Shown: one piece after another, positions 35,077-47,731 of the stretch
How positions within the stretch are numbered: position 1 is the first letter of the stretch
How the letters are laid out: every line of letters starts with the position of its first letter
Notes under the pieces: generated by a model
Database searches by the model: none
What the model was told of the DNA's origin: nothing
What the model saw: only the letters and a program-made list of their open reading frames with translations
Source of the DNA: Calliopum simillimum
Taxonomy: Eukaryota; Arthropoda; Insecta; Diptera; Lauxaniidae
Direction: 5' to 3'
Length of the DNA: 64,000 bases
NCBI GenBank assembly: GCA_951812925.1
Contig: OX638370.1
Location: forward strand, 121,968,897 to 122,032,896
Translations under genes and position numbers: made by a program

Positions 35077-35375
35077 TCATTTTAAATGTAAATGAAATTT
35101 TAAAAAACAATTTTTTTCTCTTGTCAAGCATAAATGGATTTTACATTTTGAACACTGTATGCGCGATTTTCCAGTGCAATGCTGTAGTTTACATCGGGTT
35201 GCATGATTGATATTATCATGTGGAGGGAAATGACCGATTTTATCAAATCTAATATCGGCTATTGGACGCATTTCAGCTTTGTAACAGGAATTATATGGTT
35301 GATATTCCTTCGCTTGCATAAGTGGTCTCCCAAGTTTTTTGCATTCCATTTTGTCCTTAGTTGCTTGTACAAACT
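35077..35375 (-). CDS. piggyBac-type cysteine-rich terminal exon A
   Basis: Acceptor cacttctag at 35376, entry phase 1, open to TGA at 35077. It begins with the KKLGRPLMQ linker usual before the domain in piggyBac-like proteins, then IRFDKIGHFPPH, CKLQHC, CSKCKIHLC and CFLKFH. No transposase core is present. Third member of a tight row of similar terminal exons sharing entry phase. Confidence 0.65.
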
Positions 35376-35530
35376 CTAGAAGTGACAAAAATACAATTTC
35401 CTTTTACTCAATCCAAGTAGCAATGCATATTTAAAGATAAAAGGTTCCAGGTGTTTAGTTCTTATTAAATTTTCTCAAATATGTATGTGAAAATTGTGTG
35501 TACTATGATTTTTATTATTTTTCTTAATAC

Positions 35531-36941
35531 AGGGGTGGAATCGGCTAAGGTGATAGTTGATAGTCGCAATTTTGATCATCGTTTTTGATTACCAACTTTT
35601 CTTTGCTCTGTGTAAAGCGATCACAGAATAATGTTTGATAAGTGGCAACGCTTAGAATTTTGAAGTTTAATTTGAATTTTAATTTGAAGTATAATTGGTA
35701 AACAGAAAAATAACGCACCAAATGCTACAATTTATACAGAAACAATTCCAGACTTTAGTGAACCAAAAGCACTTTTGACTCAGAAGTACCACTTTTAAGT
35801 ACAGAAAGGCTTGATCTTTCCCCATGATGGTGAAAATGATGCGATTAACCAATACACAAGCAACTTTTTCCAATCTGGAAGTGCTTAATGATGATGACCA
35901 ATGGTGTGATTGGGACCTATTCTAAATTGTAAAAACTGAGATTGGCGTAGAAAGCATTGCAAGTCCTGGAGAGGCTGTTGTTCCAAGCGATCAACAATGA
36001 TGAAAAGACTATACATGAAAGCAAGTCTACAGATGCAATTAGGAGACGTCTTTCTGCTGCTTCTTCTGACACCACTGATATAAGTGGATTTGTTAGGCAA
36101 AGCTTAAGAGCTGGCATGCGGAGGGACCGCTTCCCACCGACAATTTAGTCGTGTGTGTGAACCAGCTCTAACCAATGCAAAACACAGTATGAATTTATCT
36201 ACTGTTAGACGTTCTATTGATGCAAATGAAACTGAGCCTGATCAAAGCAAAATACTTTCTACACAAGTTCCTTGTCCATACTTTATGCGTTAATATGGTT
36301 TGAAAGGAAATTGTCCAAGAATAGAGAAATAGAGCGAAACCGTGAAATAAATTTTTGTTGTTTTAAAGAATGTAATTTAAACCATGAATTTATTTTGAAG
36401 TATTTTACATTTATCTATTTTTTTAAAGTTTCTTATTCATCGTAACTCTAAAGGTTGTTAATTTCAATTGAATTAAGTCCCCGGAAAATTTGTATAAATA
36501 TCCTCCACATAAAAAATCAACATTGAGTTATTTGTAATGTCTCAAAAAGGTTTCAATTGCAACTTCTTTAATCTTTAATTAAAAAAGGTATATTTTAATC
36601 AAAATCTTCAAAAGGCTACTCCCAGCTTTGGTTGAAGCGCCTTGTCACGATGGTATTAGGAAAATTTGAAACAATTACTGAAAAATACTATTTTGGTAAT
36701 TTTCTTCTTAAAAACTTCTTTATGGCGTTAAATATTTCTAAAATATATAAAAACGATACCAAAATAGCTATCGCTTGAAACTGACACAAAAACTGTGACT
36801 ATCAAACTGACAATAACCTTACGCAGAGCAAAATGCGATAGTTGATAGTCAACAATCAAAAATCAAAGTTGATAATCACCTTACACAGGGCAAATGTGTG
36901 ATTTTTGATAATCAACAATCAACTTAGCCGATTCCACTCCA
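35531..36941. mobile_element. TIR element carrying a captured gene fragment
   Basis: 18-bp ends GGGGTGGAATCGGCTAAG (35532) and GGAGTGGAATCGGCTAAG (complement of 36923-36940). Subterminal GATAGTTGATAGTC repeats lie at both sides. The middle (35690-36360) is gene-like, not transposase. Confidence 0.75.
35690..36360 (+). pseudogene. Captured host-gene fragment, identity unknown
   Basis: Reading frames with stops and shifts include LIFPHDGENDAINQYTSNFF, then IRRRLSAASSDTTDISGFV with RAGMRRDRFPPT, then SILDANETEPDQ-like and VPCPYFMR segments, followed by AATAAA near 36348. The composition and poly(A) signal look like the 3' part of an ordinary gene. I do not recognise it. Confidence 0.45.
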
Positions 36942-37689
36942 GATATCAGTAACTTTTCTTTGTTTATAAGTAGAAGCACTATGGCCGTTTCGCCGCAAAA
37001 ATGTGACTTTTTATGTGTTTTTCCTTGTTTAGGCTAAGATATCTCAAAAACCGTATGAGATACAGCAATTTTAAGGCCGGATTCGGATTTAGCATTGCAA
37101 AATACATTAGATATAACTATTTTGATATTTGTTTGTTGCGTTTATTTTTCTGAAATTTTTTTATTTTATATGGGATATGTATTTTTGTGATATTTCGCGA
37201 GGATGATCAGCTATGATTTCGGGGTTCGCATTTTTCAGACCACTAAACTAATACAAATGAAACCCCATTCACAGATTTTCTCCACATACTCAAAAAACCT
37301 ATCGACTGTTCAAGAGCACCGTGTATTGAGTTAAGTAATGCAATTTTGTTAAATGTTTACGCTTTAATTTTTATTCAATGCGGGCCACTTTCCCTAAGGC
37401 ACTCAGAATTAAATAAATTAAAATATATGTTGAAATCCGCTAACAAAACGCTCATCAACTGATGATACATTATAAAAATGATGCAATCGATCTCATTCTA
37501 GATATCCGTAAATGATTCTTATCATATTTATAAAATATACAACATAAATATCATTTGTAATGCTAATATATTAAGTTGAGCTCCAATTCAAATCGGTATA
37601 TATCACATATGGAGCTGATAACATATTTTCACAATTTTGAAAACTATGCCACTTTTTCTCCTCGGCTGGCATCTTGATTTTGCCGTTGT

Positions 37690-38796
37690 TTAACTAACTG
37701 CAATCCACCATAAGCGCTGCAAACTTAGCGGCAGAATAAAAGTAATACAGGCAACGGACACAATAAAAGTTTTGGTACTGGTTGTTTGACGCTTGAGGTG
37801 ACAACAGCCTCGATAGATTTTTTATCCACGCATAGTGGTATCGGATGAGCTCGGCCTCACCTTCATCATTGTTATTTTTTTCATCAACATACAACTTCTG
37901 CACTATGAAAAGGTTTAGCGGCACGTGATAAGATAAGAAGACATCACAGTGTAGCTCTTCTTAACCTTCATGACTATTTGCAGGGTAGAGGGCTGAAATG
38001 ATTGCCTAATCGAAACATGAGTCCTTGTAATTTTTTAAGCTGGCAATGGTATATATGATGATCCAAGCTATGGAGTGAACTTGTTCATGTTGACTGCCAA
38101 GTTTTTAATGGCAGCTAACGTAAATCCGCTATCCCGCTCCTGAAACTCCTCGAGCTTTTTTAGGATACTATCTCGGATGTGGTCGTTAAACCACACACTA
38201 AGACCAGTTTCCCGATAAATGACTTCGTTCTGAGTGTTCATAAATTTTTTCACATAAACCTCCTCTCCACCCTTGATGATACGGAATTCCCCTCGAAATA
38301 CGACATTCACCTTAAGTGGCAGCTCGCCAACCAAAGTATTTTTTATCTGCCTTTGGAAGACTCCACTGCAGTCTTGAAGGAAAGTTTTCGGTTCTTTGTG
38401 AACCAAGTTCACAATTACCCCCGTATGCATTCTGTAAATTAACTTATGTAAAATATCATATAATTCTAAGGAAAATATAAATTACATTACATCAAAAGCT
38501 AACTTGACATTTTCCCACTTCACTCGTGTTGAGTCCCAACTTTGCCTTCCAGTACCTCGGGGAACGTCCGCGCCATTAAAAAAATTGCAATGCTTTAGCT
38601 GAGTACGATAGGTTCGCACAAGAGCTATCGCTGATGTTCTGCTTCCAACCATTGCTCTCCGCAAATGACCATCCCGTAGGGTTTGTAAGGCTTTGGAGCA
38701 CTCCTTGACAGCTATTTTTATCAGCTCCTAGTCACTTTGTCCACACTCAAGCGCCATCTTCGCGCTTGTAACAATTTTTTTTACTTTTTGGTTCAT
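37690..38796 (-). pseudogene. Decayed gene fragment of a DNA-polymerase-B-associated (Polinton-like) family
   Basis: Minus-strand pieces: 38796-38490 (ending WENVKLAFDV, one in-frame TAG), 38433-38060 (LKVNVVF-GEF, FMNTQNEVIYRETGLSVWF, KLEEFQERDSGFTL) and 37924-37690 (RYHYAWIKNLSRLLSPQ, CVRCLYYF). The NTKN/EFQERDSGW/HY-WIK pattern is familiar from insect proteins lying upstream of a protein-primed B-family DNA polymerase in large DNA transposons and related viruses. The polymerase part itself is not present. Identification is from memory of the pattern. Confidence 0.5.
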
Positions 38797-39272
38797 TGCT
38801 GAAAATAAATTTAATATTATGGGTGTGAATTTCGCGAAATACATTATAATTAGTATTCCAGTCGGTTATTTAAGTAGAATTGAAAATATTATACACACTT
38901 TTTCAATTTATAAAATAAATAAATAAAACAAAATATTTAATTAGCTTCAGAGCGGAGAGCTATTTTATTAGTCTTGTCTTGTCTCTATGATAGTTGTGAT
39001 TCAACCCACTAATCCAATCAATATGATTGCTATTTATCTCATAAATAACGTAAACATGTTGTGAATCATAGATGCACATACTTCACTAGAGCCCGATTTG
39101 CGAAGCTTAAGATGCATTTTTTTAATTTAATTTTATTATACACATTATCGCCTGAGTTCTGTTTTACTCCATACGCCGATTCGTTAAAAAAGCCAAAAGC
39201 ACATTAACTGTTTCGACACAAATACATGTTATTTGTTTTCGGGGCAAACGAGAATTTGGGCGACAATATGTA
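38797..39272. other. Spacer
   Basis: No gene recognised. Confidence 0.4.
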
Positions 39273-40366
39273 CCCAGTGTGCCAAACGGACTCGTTTCGG
39301 ATCCGTAACGGGTTCATATTTTCGTTCTTTTTATCCGTTACGGAATCCGTTACGTATCCGTTACTGATCCGTTTGCGGGAAGGATTCCTAAAAAAAAAAC
39401 GAATCGTTTATTCTTCGTTTATGGATCCGTTTCGAACCTGTAACGTACATCAAAAACGAATTCAAAACGGATTCGCTTTTAATAATGTTAATGCTGCTTA
39501 TAAAAAAAAAATGAAAACAGGGTGAAGCGCTTATTTTTAATTAAAAAAAAAAACAAAATAACAAAAAAAAAAAAAAATTACTAGCCCGGCCGTGAGTCGA
39601 ACTCAGACTCCCGAGTAGTACTCTTTCATATACGAGACGTTAGACAACTAGGCTATTGACCGAACTGATGTTTACTTAACTGATGTAGACTTATTTGATG
39701 TTGAGATTTAAAGTTAGAATACTTATAAAAAAACAACAGAAATTTGTTTAATATACAGTGTTGTTTTAATTCCATTCTTTTGATAAAAAATGTTATATAC
39801 TCAAATTTGGAATCAAAAACATTTTTTCAAACAGAGTTTGAAAAGTTTACAAAAAATCATACGCAATAAAATAAAAAGAAAAAAAAAACAAATCAAAAAT
39901 ATTTTTTTTTATCATAAAAATTAAATAAAACAAATCCGTTTTGAGTTCGTATTTGAAGTATTTACGGAATCGAAACGGATTTGCCCAGGTTCGAATCCTA
40001 CCAGAGGTGGATTTTTACCCTTTATTTTTCTTTTTATTATTTTTTAATTGCTAATAGGCGCATCAAAACGGTTTTTTTCTGTAAATATACAGCATTAACA
40101 TATTTAAAAGCAAATCCGTTTTGAATTCGTTTTTACATAAGTTTCGGATTCGAAACGGGCCCGCACTGCGGAATTTAATTTTTTTTATTCGCTAATAAGC
40201 GCTTCAAAATGTTTTTTTTTTTTATCTAAGCGAAGCGTTTTGAATTCGTTTTTGATGTACGTTACGGGTTCGAAATGGATCCGTTACCGCGGATTACGTT
40301 TTTTATACCTTTATGAACTCGTAATGGATTCGAAACGGATCCTCATCCGTTTTTGTGCACATTGGG
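39273..40366. mobile_element. TA-flanked 1.1-kb non-autonomous element
   Basis: TIR CCCAGTGTGCCAAACGG / CCCAATGTGCACAAAAACGG with TA at 39271-39272 and 40367-40368. Both ends are full of GAAACGGATCC and CCGTTACG subrepeats. No transposase. Internal tRNA-like B boxes (GAGTTCGACTC, GGTTCGAATCC) at about 39610 and 39990 are noted. Confidence 0.8.
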
Positions 40367-40896
40367 TAAATTCTTTTCAAATTTCCAAATTGTTTTTAAG
40401 TTTTCCCAAATGTTTTCAATTTGTTTACAAATTTTAAAAATCCATATAAATTTTATACAATCTCAGCTCAGTCCCAAAATAACATATACATACTAAATTC
40501 TAGAGATGCAACGGATAGTGATTTCATCAGCTACCGGACGCCGGATATCTGGTTAACTTTGATGGTCTCTACTCTTAGGGAAAGTGGCCCCCCATTGAAT
40601 AAAATATATTATTACAGTAAAAATTATAAAAAATTGCATTACTCACCTCAATACTGTCTGGATGCTTTCCTTACATGTGTTGATAATTACCTCTAAAATA
40701 ATAAAATAATTATATTGTCTCATGCATGGTATATGGATATATCCATGCAAAATTTGTTGGTTCCCGATTTCACAAAATTGCGACAAAGAAGAATTGTGAC
40801 AAGACATTAACATAACGTAGAGATTGCTTTCTCACCACACATGCAAGCTTTATACCTAAGCCACCAGCTGGCATTTGTGGTGAAAAATGCGACCAT

Positions 40897-42522
40897 GTCG
40901 AGCCCTAACCGCAATAGTAGCGTATGCGACAAAAAGCAAATTTTACAGGAGAGAGTTTTTTTCATTTTTTTTCGAACATGCTTGGCGGATTTTTTTGAAA
41001 AGTTAAATGCAGTCTATATTAGACCTCATATAAATAATAGACGCGTTTTTAAATTGATTTTGTGCATATTTCACTCATTTATGGCGCATACGACATTTTC
41101 GCAGTCACTCTTGGCGAAGACTGAAATTAAAATGTGGCGCATACGTTTTTTGAAATTACATGGTTTTGCGTTTGAAGAATACATTTGTTACATTTATTTA
41201 ATACACAAAAAGAAATTTGTAACAATCTGAACGGTTGAAATTGTACCAACCCACAAAAACGGTCAGATTGACTGTAATATTGTTAATTTACAGTACTATT
41301 TTGTATTAAAAACTTACAAAATATCACACACACACATCGTTTGAACTTGGTTTTACTCCGATGTAGTCCCATTCCAGGTCTTTTTTTTGCGAAGTTATTC
41401 ATAGAGGTCCAAATAGACAGAAAAAGTTTTTTTTTTAAATCGGTCAACGAGCTGATCGATTTTCCGAGTCGAATTCAGGTTACCAAATGGTCTTCACATT
41501 GTTTCTGCATTAAACAAAAAAGTTTGACCCAAACTCACTAAAAACTGGGTGTGCAGTTAGTTTTCTGTTTATTTGTAGATTCAAAAATATTGTTTTTGGA
41601 AATTTTAACTGATCGCGTTAACGAGATATTGTATTTTTAAAAACTTTTTTTTGAAATTTTTTGTTAAAAAAAAAATTAGCAACGGACGAAAACAAAAAAA
41701 AATCATCTTCAATGTAAATTTTGATGTAGAATCCGAATCTGGTCTTAGAATTGCTATATCTGAAATAGTTTGAGAGAAATTCTAGCCTAAAGACTAATTT
41801 TCCATCCATTTTGTGAAAAGTTAAAATAAAATTTTTTTTTATTCTTTTGAGGTTATATAATAGAACTAGGAAATCCCTAGCCATAAAACATTAAAAAACA
41901 CCTTGAAGCTCTATTATTTTATTTCAAAACCCAGATATAATTTAATATCGATATATTTTTTCTTCTTCGAATTATTCTAACCTGAAAAGGTGAAAAAAGA
42001 AAAATCCACGTTTTTTTGATATTTCAGCTTACGATATTTCGAAGACAAAAAAAGATATCGATATAATTCAAACTGATTTTTAAAGTAAAAGACTGGGGCT
42101 TTGAGCTTCATTTTCAATCCTTCGAGCTAACTTTTACAACGAACCCTCTTTACAAAATTTCATCGAATTATCTAAGTTTTCCCGTGAATAATATTTCCAC
42201 GGACACACAAACATCCATCCAAACAGACGGACATGACGATACCGACTTAAAAGGTGATTCTGACGAGGAATATATATACTTTTCCATACCTGCCACGCCT
42301 CCTTCTCTGGTTTTTGAGGTGCTTACGTTCTTTTTGCGGTCAACAAAAAAACATTTGTGGCTCTTACGACATAATTGAAATTGCGATATCTTTGTTAATA
42401 CACAAAATTCAGTTTTAATATTTGGCATATAGATGTGAATGACATTTTAGAACATATTTGCATCAAAAAAAAAAATTTCGAAAAAATGTCGCATACGCTA
42501 CTGTTGCGGTTAGGGCTCGATG
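40897..42522. mobile_element. 1.6-kb inverted-repeat element
   Basis: TCGAGCCCTAACCGCAATAG at 40898 and its complement at about 42500-42520. At 42190-42310 (minus strand) it includes a mini-me-type core with GTCCGTCTGTTTGG. The rest is low complexity with no gene. Confidence 0.6.
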
Positions 42523-43319
42523 TAAGAAGTCGTATTTTTGCGGCAAAACCGGCAAAGTGCTTCTACTGCGACTCTCCAAAATAAATTCGCAAACATGTAG
42601 CGTCAGTAAACGAAACCCACAAGATGATTTTTAAAGCAAAAAATAAACCACGCAGTATTTTTTTAATATTTATTTTTACATTTTAGTTTGAGTTAAAAAA
42701 AGAAAAATAATTAATATACCTATATACAAATGGCGAGATGAAAATATTTGCAAATTTTTATCCAATTATCGGTCGGTCATAATTTGGGTGCCGGCAAAAA
42801 TATATCGTTTTTTTTATTTTTTTTCCAAAGTTTGCAGTTCCTTTCTGAAAGAAGGATCTGGCAAATCTGAAATTAGCCATACAACTACCAAAAAGCACAA
42901 AGAGAGGTCAAACCGCCTAACGGGTGGTTAAACACCAATAGATTTACACTTGAACATATGACGATTTTTGGGTAAAATTACGATCCTTGTGGCAACGTTG
43001 GTCTTATATTTCATCATCAAATAATGTACTACCTTTCCAACAAGCAACTCCTGAACTTCTTTAAAGGCCATGAAACGCACTTTAAAATTGATAAGTCTTT
43101 CCAATTTAATTCAAATGTTGATATTGATTAACATTATTCAATGATTCCTTCGCCTTAGCCTAGGCTGTATAATTTATATCATGTTCAGAGTCGAAAAATT
43201 AGTGACTTAAATCAGGCTCATTTAGTACATCTGTTAAGAACCCATAATAATACTGGTAGTACTTTTTGTGGAGCATCGATTTAAGAAACGATAAATAGAA
43301 ATAGGTTTTAGCATTCAAT
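42523..43319. other. Spacer
   Basis: No convincing gene. Confidence 0.35.
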
Positions 43320-43780
43320 CTCACCTGCTATATACACCGTTTTCATTTGCTACGAGGCGCAATCGTTTTTTAAAGTTTTCGAACCAGCATTTGCTAGCTG
43401 AAAATTTATGTTCTGGTGGTTTTTTTGATGCAGTTTAGCGTAAATTATAAGAGATTTTTCTTTGATTGTTTTGCTGTCCGCATACATTTGCATCTTCGCG
43501 CAATTGTCTATCCATAAGAGATTTTTCCATTTTTTCTATTAACATATCTCGTACACGATATACTTGTCTCGCAAATAAAGATGTTCCAGCCTTAATGCTC
43601 TCTCTTATTTTGTGTTCATTCCTTTAGCGATTTTGCAACAAATGCTCCATTTTTCTCACTTTCGAAGGCCATTCAAAATTTTAATTTTCTCTTGCAAAGA
43701 CATAGATTTTTTTTTAAGTAGTTGCTTCTTATCTTTATTTCCAACGTTTGTAGTCAAAGAGAGCTTCTTTCCTTTCTTGG
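43320..43780 (-). pseudogene. Decayed CENP-B/jerky-type helix-turn-helix cassette
   Basis: After acceptor atttgtag at 43781 the minus strand reads, entry phase 1, into KKGKKLSLTTNVG and MSLQEKIKILNGL, the typical start of CENP-B/pogo/jerky DNA-binding domains. Later ADSKTIKEKSLIIYAKLH (the ...IKEKA... helix) follows. Several stops (first after LRK) interrupt it. It is the remains of a transposase N-terminus. Confidence 0.55.
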
Positions 43781-44398
43781 CTACAAATAATTTTTATTTG
43801 AAAAAATAAAACATAATATCAAAACTAATATTTAATCATAGATTTAACCATATTTATATAAATTCGTTTTTTTTGCCATCGCCTTTCGTTCATCTTATGA
43901 ATGATTTGAGTTTACCAAGTGCAGGTATAATTTTTTATTGTTGTTAAATACAGGATCATATATTTTTTTCAAAATCATTTATTAAAACGAAAAAAGTATG
44001 AGGGAATTTGGGACACAACTTCAAAGCCACCTGGCAGTTAGAAAAAATATGCAAAACTTTTGAGAAAATTTGCTGGAGTTTTCTTTCAATATTTTACCTA
44101 CTATGCCTTAACATGATAAATGCAAAACATGTACATAAATAATTTACCAATGCATTTGTTGATATAAGCGATTAGCCGGTGAATAGAATTCGTTTCGTAT
44201 AATGATAAGTTTAGTTTGGGCCTTATAATTTGGTATAATGAAAACAGTTTTAAATTTTAAAAGTTAACAGAAATTATATTATTTATTTTACTTCTTTTTT
44301 TTCATTTATGTTCTTAAAACTAGCTGATACAAACTTAATGTAACCAATATTTTTTTTTTTAAATAAATAGATGAAATGAACCATGTGAAACAAAAATT
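43781..44398. other. 3' flank of the 44399 exon
   Basis: Contains minus-strand AATAAA at 44282-44287, about 112 nt past the stop of the transposase-like exon, a plausible poly(A) signal. No gene. Confidence 0.45.
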
Positions 44399-45261
44399 TT
44401 ACTCATCACTAACGTCACTTGCCAGTCCATAATCTTCGTCATCTTCGGGAACTAAAGTGCTCGACAAAGACACCTTGGTTTCATCACAAAGTCGACAATA
44501 GTCGGAATGTCGCCGTTTAAAAGTTAGATTATATTCAGTGTTGAAGATTTGTCTGAAAACGTATTGACTGACGAACGGCTGCTTCTTAAATTCACGAGGT
44601 TCTTTATATGCGCCATACAATTCTACCAAACTCAATGTGTGGTGCAAATATTTTCGCTGTGAGTTGTAGCGCCCACAATGTGATTCATATGATGGAATGG
44701 AATCGATGAATTTTCGCACATCATTTTTTAGAACTACAGATGTTTTATTGTAAGGAGGAAATTTACCGCGATTTTCCAAGGCACCTGGATTTGACTGTGA
44801 TGATTTTAGTGCTCTATGAATTCGGCTTGGCGTGATCTGTAGGCATTTCAAATAGAAATCTCGGCAGACTTCTTGCTGTAAGCCGCTGTCATTTTCAAAT
44901 GAGTAAATATGATGGAAATCTTTGCCACTTATTTTGATTAATGGATATTTAGACGATTTTCTTTCTTTTACAGGTTTTCGTATCACGGTTTGACGAATAA
45001 AACTGGTCTTTTGAGACCAAGACATGTTGTTATAAAAGTCCTCAAAAATCTTCTTTTGGCGGTCAATAGCAATTTTGGTGGGGCAGCTTTGAATTGGAAT
45101 TGTATTTTTTGTAGCCATACATTTGCAAATCGTTTGCTCATTGAATAATGTTGCTGCAATTATCTTCGTATTGGTTTTTCTCTCTGCACCATGCTCAACA
45201 AGCTCTTTTCGAACATATGACTTATGTTTCTGAAACATTCGCATTCTTTTATGAGGCAGAA
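44399..45261 (-). CDS. Transposase-like N-terminal half, terminal exon
   Basis: Acceptor tctttacag at 45262; reads 287 codons to TGA. It joins in phase to the exon at 46251-46373. Recognisable stretches: GKFPPYNKTS, SHCGRYNSQRKYL, VFRQIFNTEYNLTF and YCRLCDE, the N-terminal half of a large family of uncharacterised insect proteins (transposase-like, often paired with a C-terminal DUF7869-type domain; name uncertain). The usual C-terminal half is missing and the protein ends in an acidic EDDEDYGL tail, so it is a truncated, perhaps co-opted, version. The preceding exon contains a stop codon. Confidence 0.55.
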
Positions 45262-45577
45262 CTGTAAAGAAATTTATAAAATATTTTAATAAATTTTTTG
45301 GTCATTGACTTTATGAATTACATTTCTTCATCGAGACCAATTAGATTTGTTTGGTTTAAGTACTTACCATAATTATTTTCTTTGTCCGAAAACATTAATT
45401 CGTGAGGTGCTGTATTTTTCGTGTTACAATACCTAACGCATACCTAATCGTTTTCTAAGGATTTGTACCTACACTTTTCCAACTAAACTCTTTTATAAAA
45501 TGCATAAAAAGGAAATGGGGAAAAAGAACAATCCAAGCTCACCATTAAAGCTGCCTGACGATTAGAAAATACATATT

Positions 45578-45677
45578 GGGGGTTATCAATATTCCCGGGG
45601 AATTTTCTTAGACTACAATAGAGAATGCACGGAAGTCTGAGAAAATTCTGCGGGAATATTTATTCACAATAACCCCC
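45578..45677. repeat. GGGGGTTAT foldback, copy 4
   Basis: 100 bp; GGGGGTTAT...ATAACCCCC ends and a central GAGAATGCAC. Confidence 0.65.
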
Positions 45678-46250
45678 ATTTTGGAAAACTCAACGGAACA
45701 CACGTTTTTTGTGGGTATTTTATCTAAAAAAAAAAACAGTGCATAGTTGCTTTAATATTCGAGATATTATTTTTTTACATAGGTTTCTTCATTCAATAAT
45801 AACGCTCGAAACATTAATTCATCTTTCAAATTTTAACCTGAACCGTAGTTATTATTTACGTATGTCTAGAACCAAGCCGACGATATGTACCTTAAAAAAT
45901 CAGGATTCTTGTTTTGGAATTAATTTTTTATTATTAAATTAATCGTTTCATTAAAACTATTTATATATTCATAATAAATAAAAAATGTTAGCTTTTCACT
46001 CGAAAAAGAAAACACACCTCGTCCTACTATTACAATTTTTTTCAGAATCTTTTTGTGGTTGTATTTAATCCATTCAGGCCAATGATTATAAAACACTAAA
46101 TGATTAATATTCTATGAACCGTATTCAGTTCCGTCGAATCGGATGCATAAAGAACCTGATACTGGTTCGATTGATGTTGATAAATCACTTAAATCTGCTG
46201 GGATTTAATAATTCAAAATATAAAAAAATACTATTAAAAATGCTACTTAC

Positions 46251-46373
46251 CATTATCTAATTCTATAAGGTTAAAATATCTTGGTGTCCAAGTGTTATCA
46301 TATTTTTATTCAACATCACTAAAATCAACATTAGAATCTTCTAAGATGCCAAAGATACTTTGACTACGGATTT
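46251..46373 (-). pseudogene. Linking exon with in-frame TAA
   Basis: Acceptor aattcag at 46374 and donor gtaagt at 46250 bracket 123 nt. Read in the phase set by both neighbours (47033 donor, phase 1; 45261 acceptor, phase 1) it gives SQSIFGILEDSNVDFSDVE, then TAA at 46306-46308, then YDNTWTPRYFNLIELDN. Matching splice sites and phases on both sides imply it was once open; the TAA would truncate ZAD-3 before the transposase-like part. Confidence 0.55.
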
Positions 46374-47032
46374 CTGAATTATATTTTTTTCTTTTTTTTT
46401 GTCTTAAAACCACATAACACTGATGTGAGTGAAAATTAAAATGTGCAGTAACACGTTCCCAATAGAATTCGAAAAAAATCTTGAAGCAATTTTAAATGAT
46501 TGCTAGCTACGCAAAAAAAAAAAAAAAAAAAAAACGTTCCAACATGCAAACTAGAATATGCACAAAAAAATACAGCCCTAAAAACTTTATTTCGCATATT
46601 TAGAAATCGTTCCTCCATTTCTTTGCAATTTGCACAATCGATTTTTTTTGTTAATGAATATTCGGAATGTAAATGACGCGTTAACATAACATAATACGAA
46701 TGAGCGTTGTAGGTCTGAAAAATGCGGCTAAAAACCATTGGTTATCTTAATCTCAAGCAAGATGAAATATTTCTAAGTAACTTTTTTTTTCATTCTCGTA
46801 TCGTATCGATGAGTTCCTATTTATTTGGAAAAGACGATTTTAAATACATAATACGTATTTATACTGATCGATTTGTGAAGGATTTATCTTTGTGTACACT
46901 TAAATTTGATAATTAAAAACCATAGCCTTTTTGATCCTTAACCTGGCTACATTGAATGCTCCAAAAATGCAAGTACAAGACACCAATTCAACTCCTACCC
47001 TAATAAATAAATATTATTCAAAATAAACTTAC
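46374..47032. other. Intron sequence
   Basis: No gene. Includes a poly-A/T tract at about 46515. Confidence 0.4.
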
Positions 47033-47294
47033 CAGTGGCATGCTGCGAAACTATATGGTCATCTAAGCTCTGAAGAGTTTTAAATTCGGTATTGCAGCCA
47101 TAAAATTTACATAAAAATTTTTCATTATCCGTATTGTCTGGAATTTTTCGTTTTTTCGCAGTTGATGTGGTAGGAGCCGATGAATCAGAATCATTTGCGT
47201 AGTCGTCGGTGGTATCAGCTGTTTTATTATTTGTTATATTATTTTCTTCCAAAATTTCATGAACTTCAAATTCCATTTTTATTTCAGGATTGTT
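47033..47294 (-). CDS. ZAD-3 header exon 2 with one C2H2 finger
   Basis: Acceptor atttacag, donor gtaagt, phase 0 in and 1 out. Begins NNPEIKME, homologous to TNQDVKIE of ZAD-1/2 exon 2, keeps DSDSSAPTTSTAKKRK, then adds a C-x4-C-x12-H-x4-H finger (CKFYGC...HIVSQH) not present in ZAD-1/2. Probable nuclear signal KKRK. Its phase-1 donor fits all - strand cassettes downstream. Confidence 0.8.
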
Positions 47295-47731
47295 CTGTAA
47301 ATATTGTAAAGAAAATTCATTTAGGATATTTTCGCCTAAAAGTCGTTTATATTATTTATTAACACCCAACGGAAAGATAAAAGTTAATAAATCTAATAAC
47401 TTATAGAAAAACTGGAATTTTTGTGAAATCGAACTCAAAATTTTTAAAAACTTCCACGGAAGCGTATTTTGTATACTTCCAAATGTGTGTGTATTTGCCA
47501 CAAAAGTATAATATTAACGAGTTACAACAGCAGGACGATGCATAACAAGGGAAAAAAAATTAGATCTTTTTCTGTGATATTCAACAAATCTGTTTTGTTT
47601 GGTAGCTAATATTGTAAATATTTAACATTTTCTTTGTCGAATTTAAAGTTTGCTTAAACGTTTGAAGTAAGGCGAGATAAAAACTAAAAGAGTTACAGGA
47701 GAATACATACAACTCATAGTTTTAGTAACAA

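Larger units (their letters stand above)
36970..42567. mobile_element. Possible large composite element with 39-bp inverted ends
   Basis: AGTAGAAGCACTATGGCCG... at 36970-37008 and its complement at 42529-42567 match at about 33 of 39 positions. A second inverted pair lies at about 37330-37400 and 40577-40660 (GGCCACTTTCCCTAAG). It encloses a decayed polymerase-B-associated gene and two other elements. No target duplication was found, so the boundaries are uncertain. Confidence 0.4.

Noticed and set aside
39590..39665. tRNA-like sequence on the minus strand
   Set aside because: It has A- and B-box-like words but no consistent acceptor stem or anticodon arm, and lies inside a TA-flanked repeat element.
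40841..41230. 129-residue frame
   Set aside because: It begins inside an inverted repeat end and has no recognisable domain.
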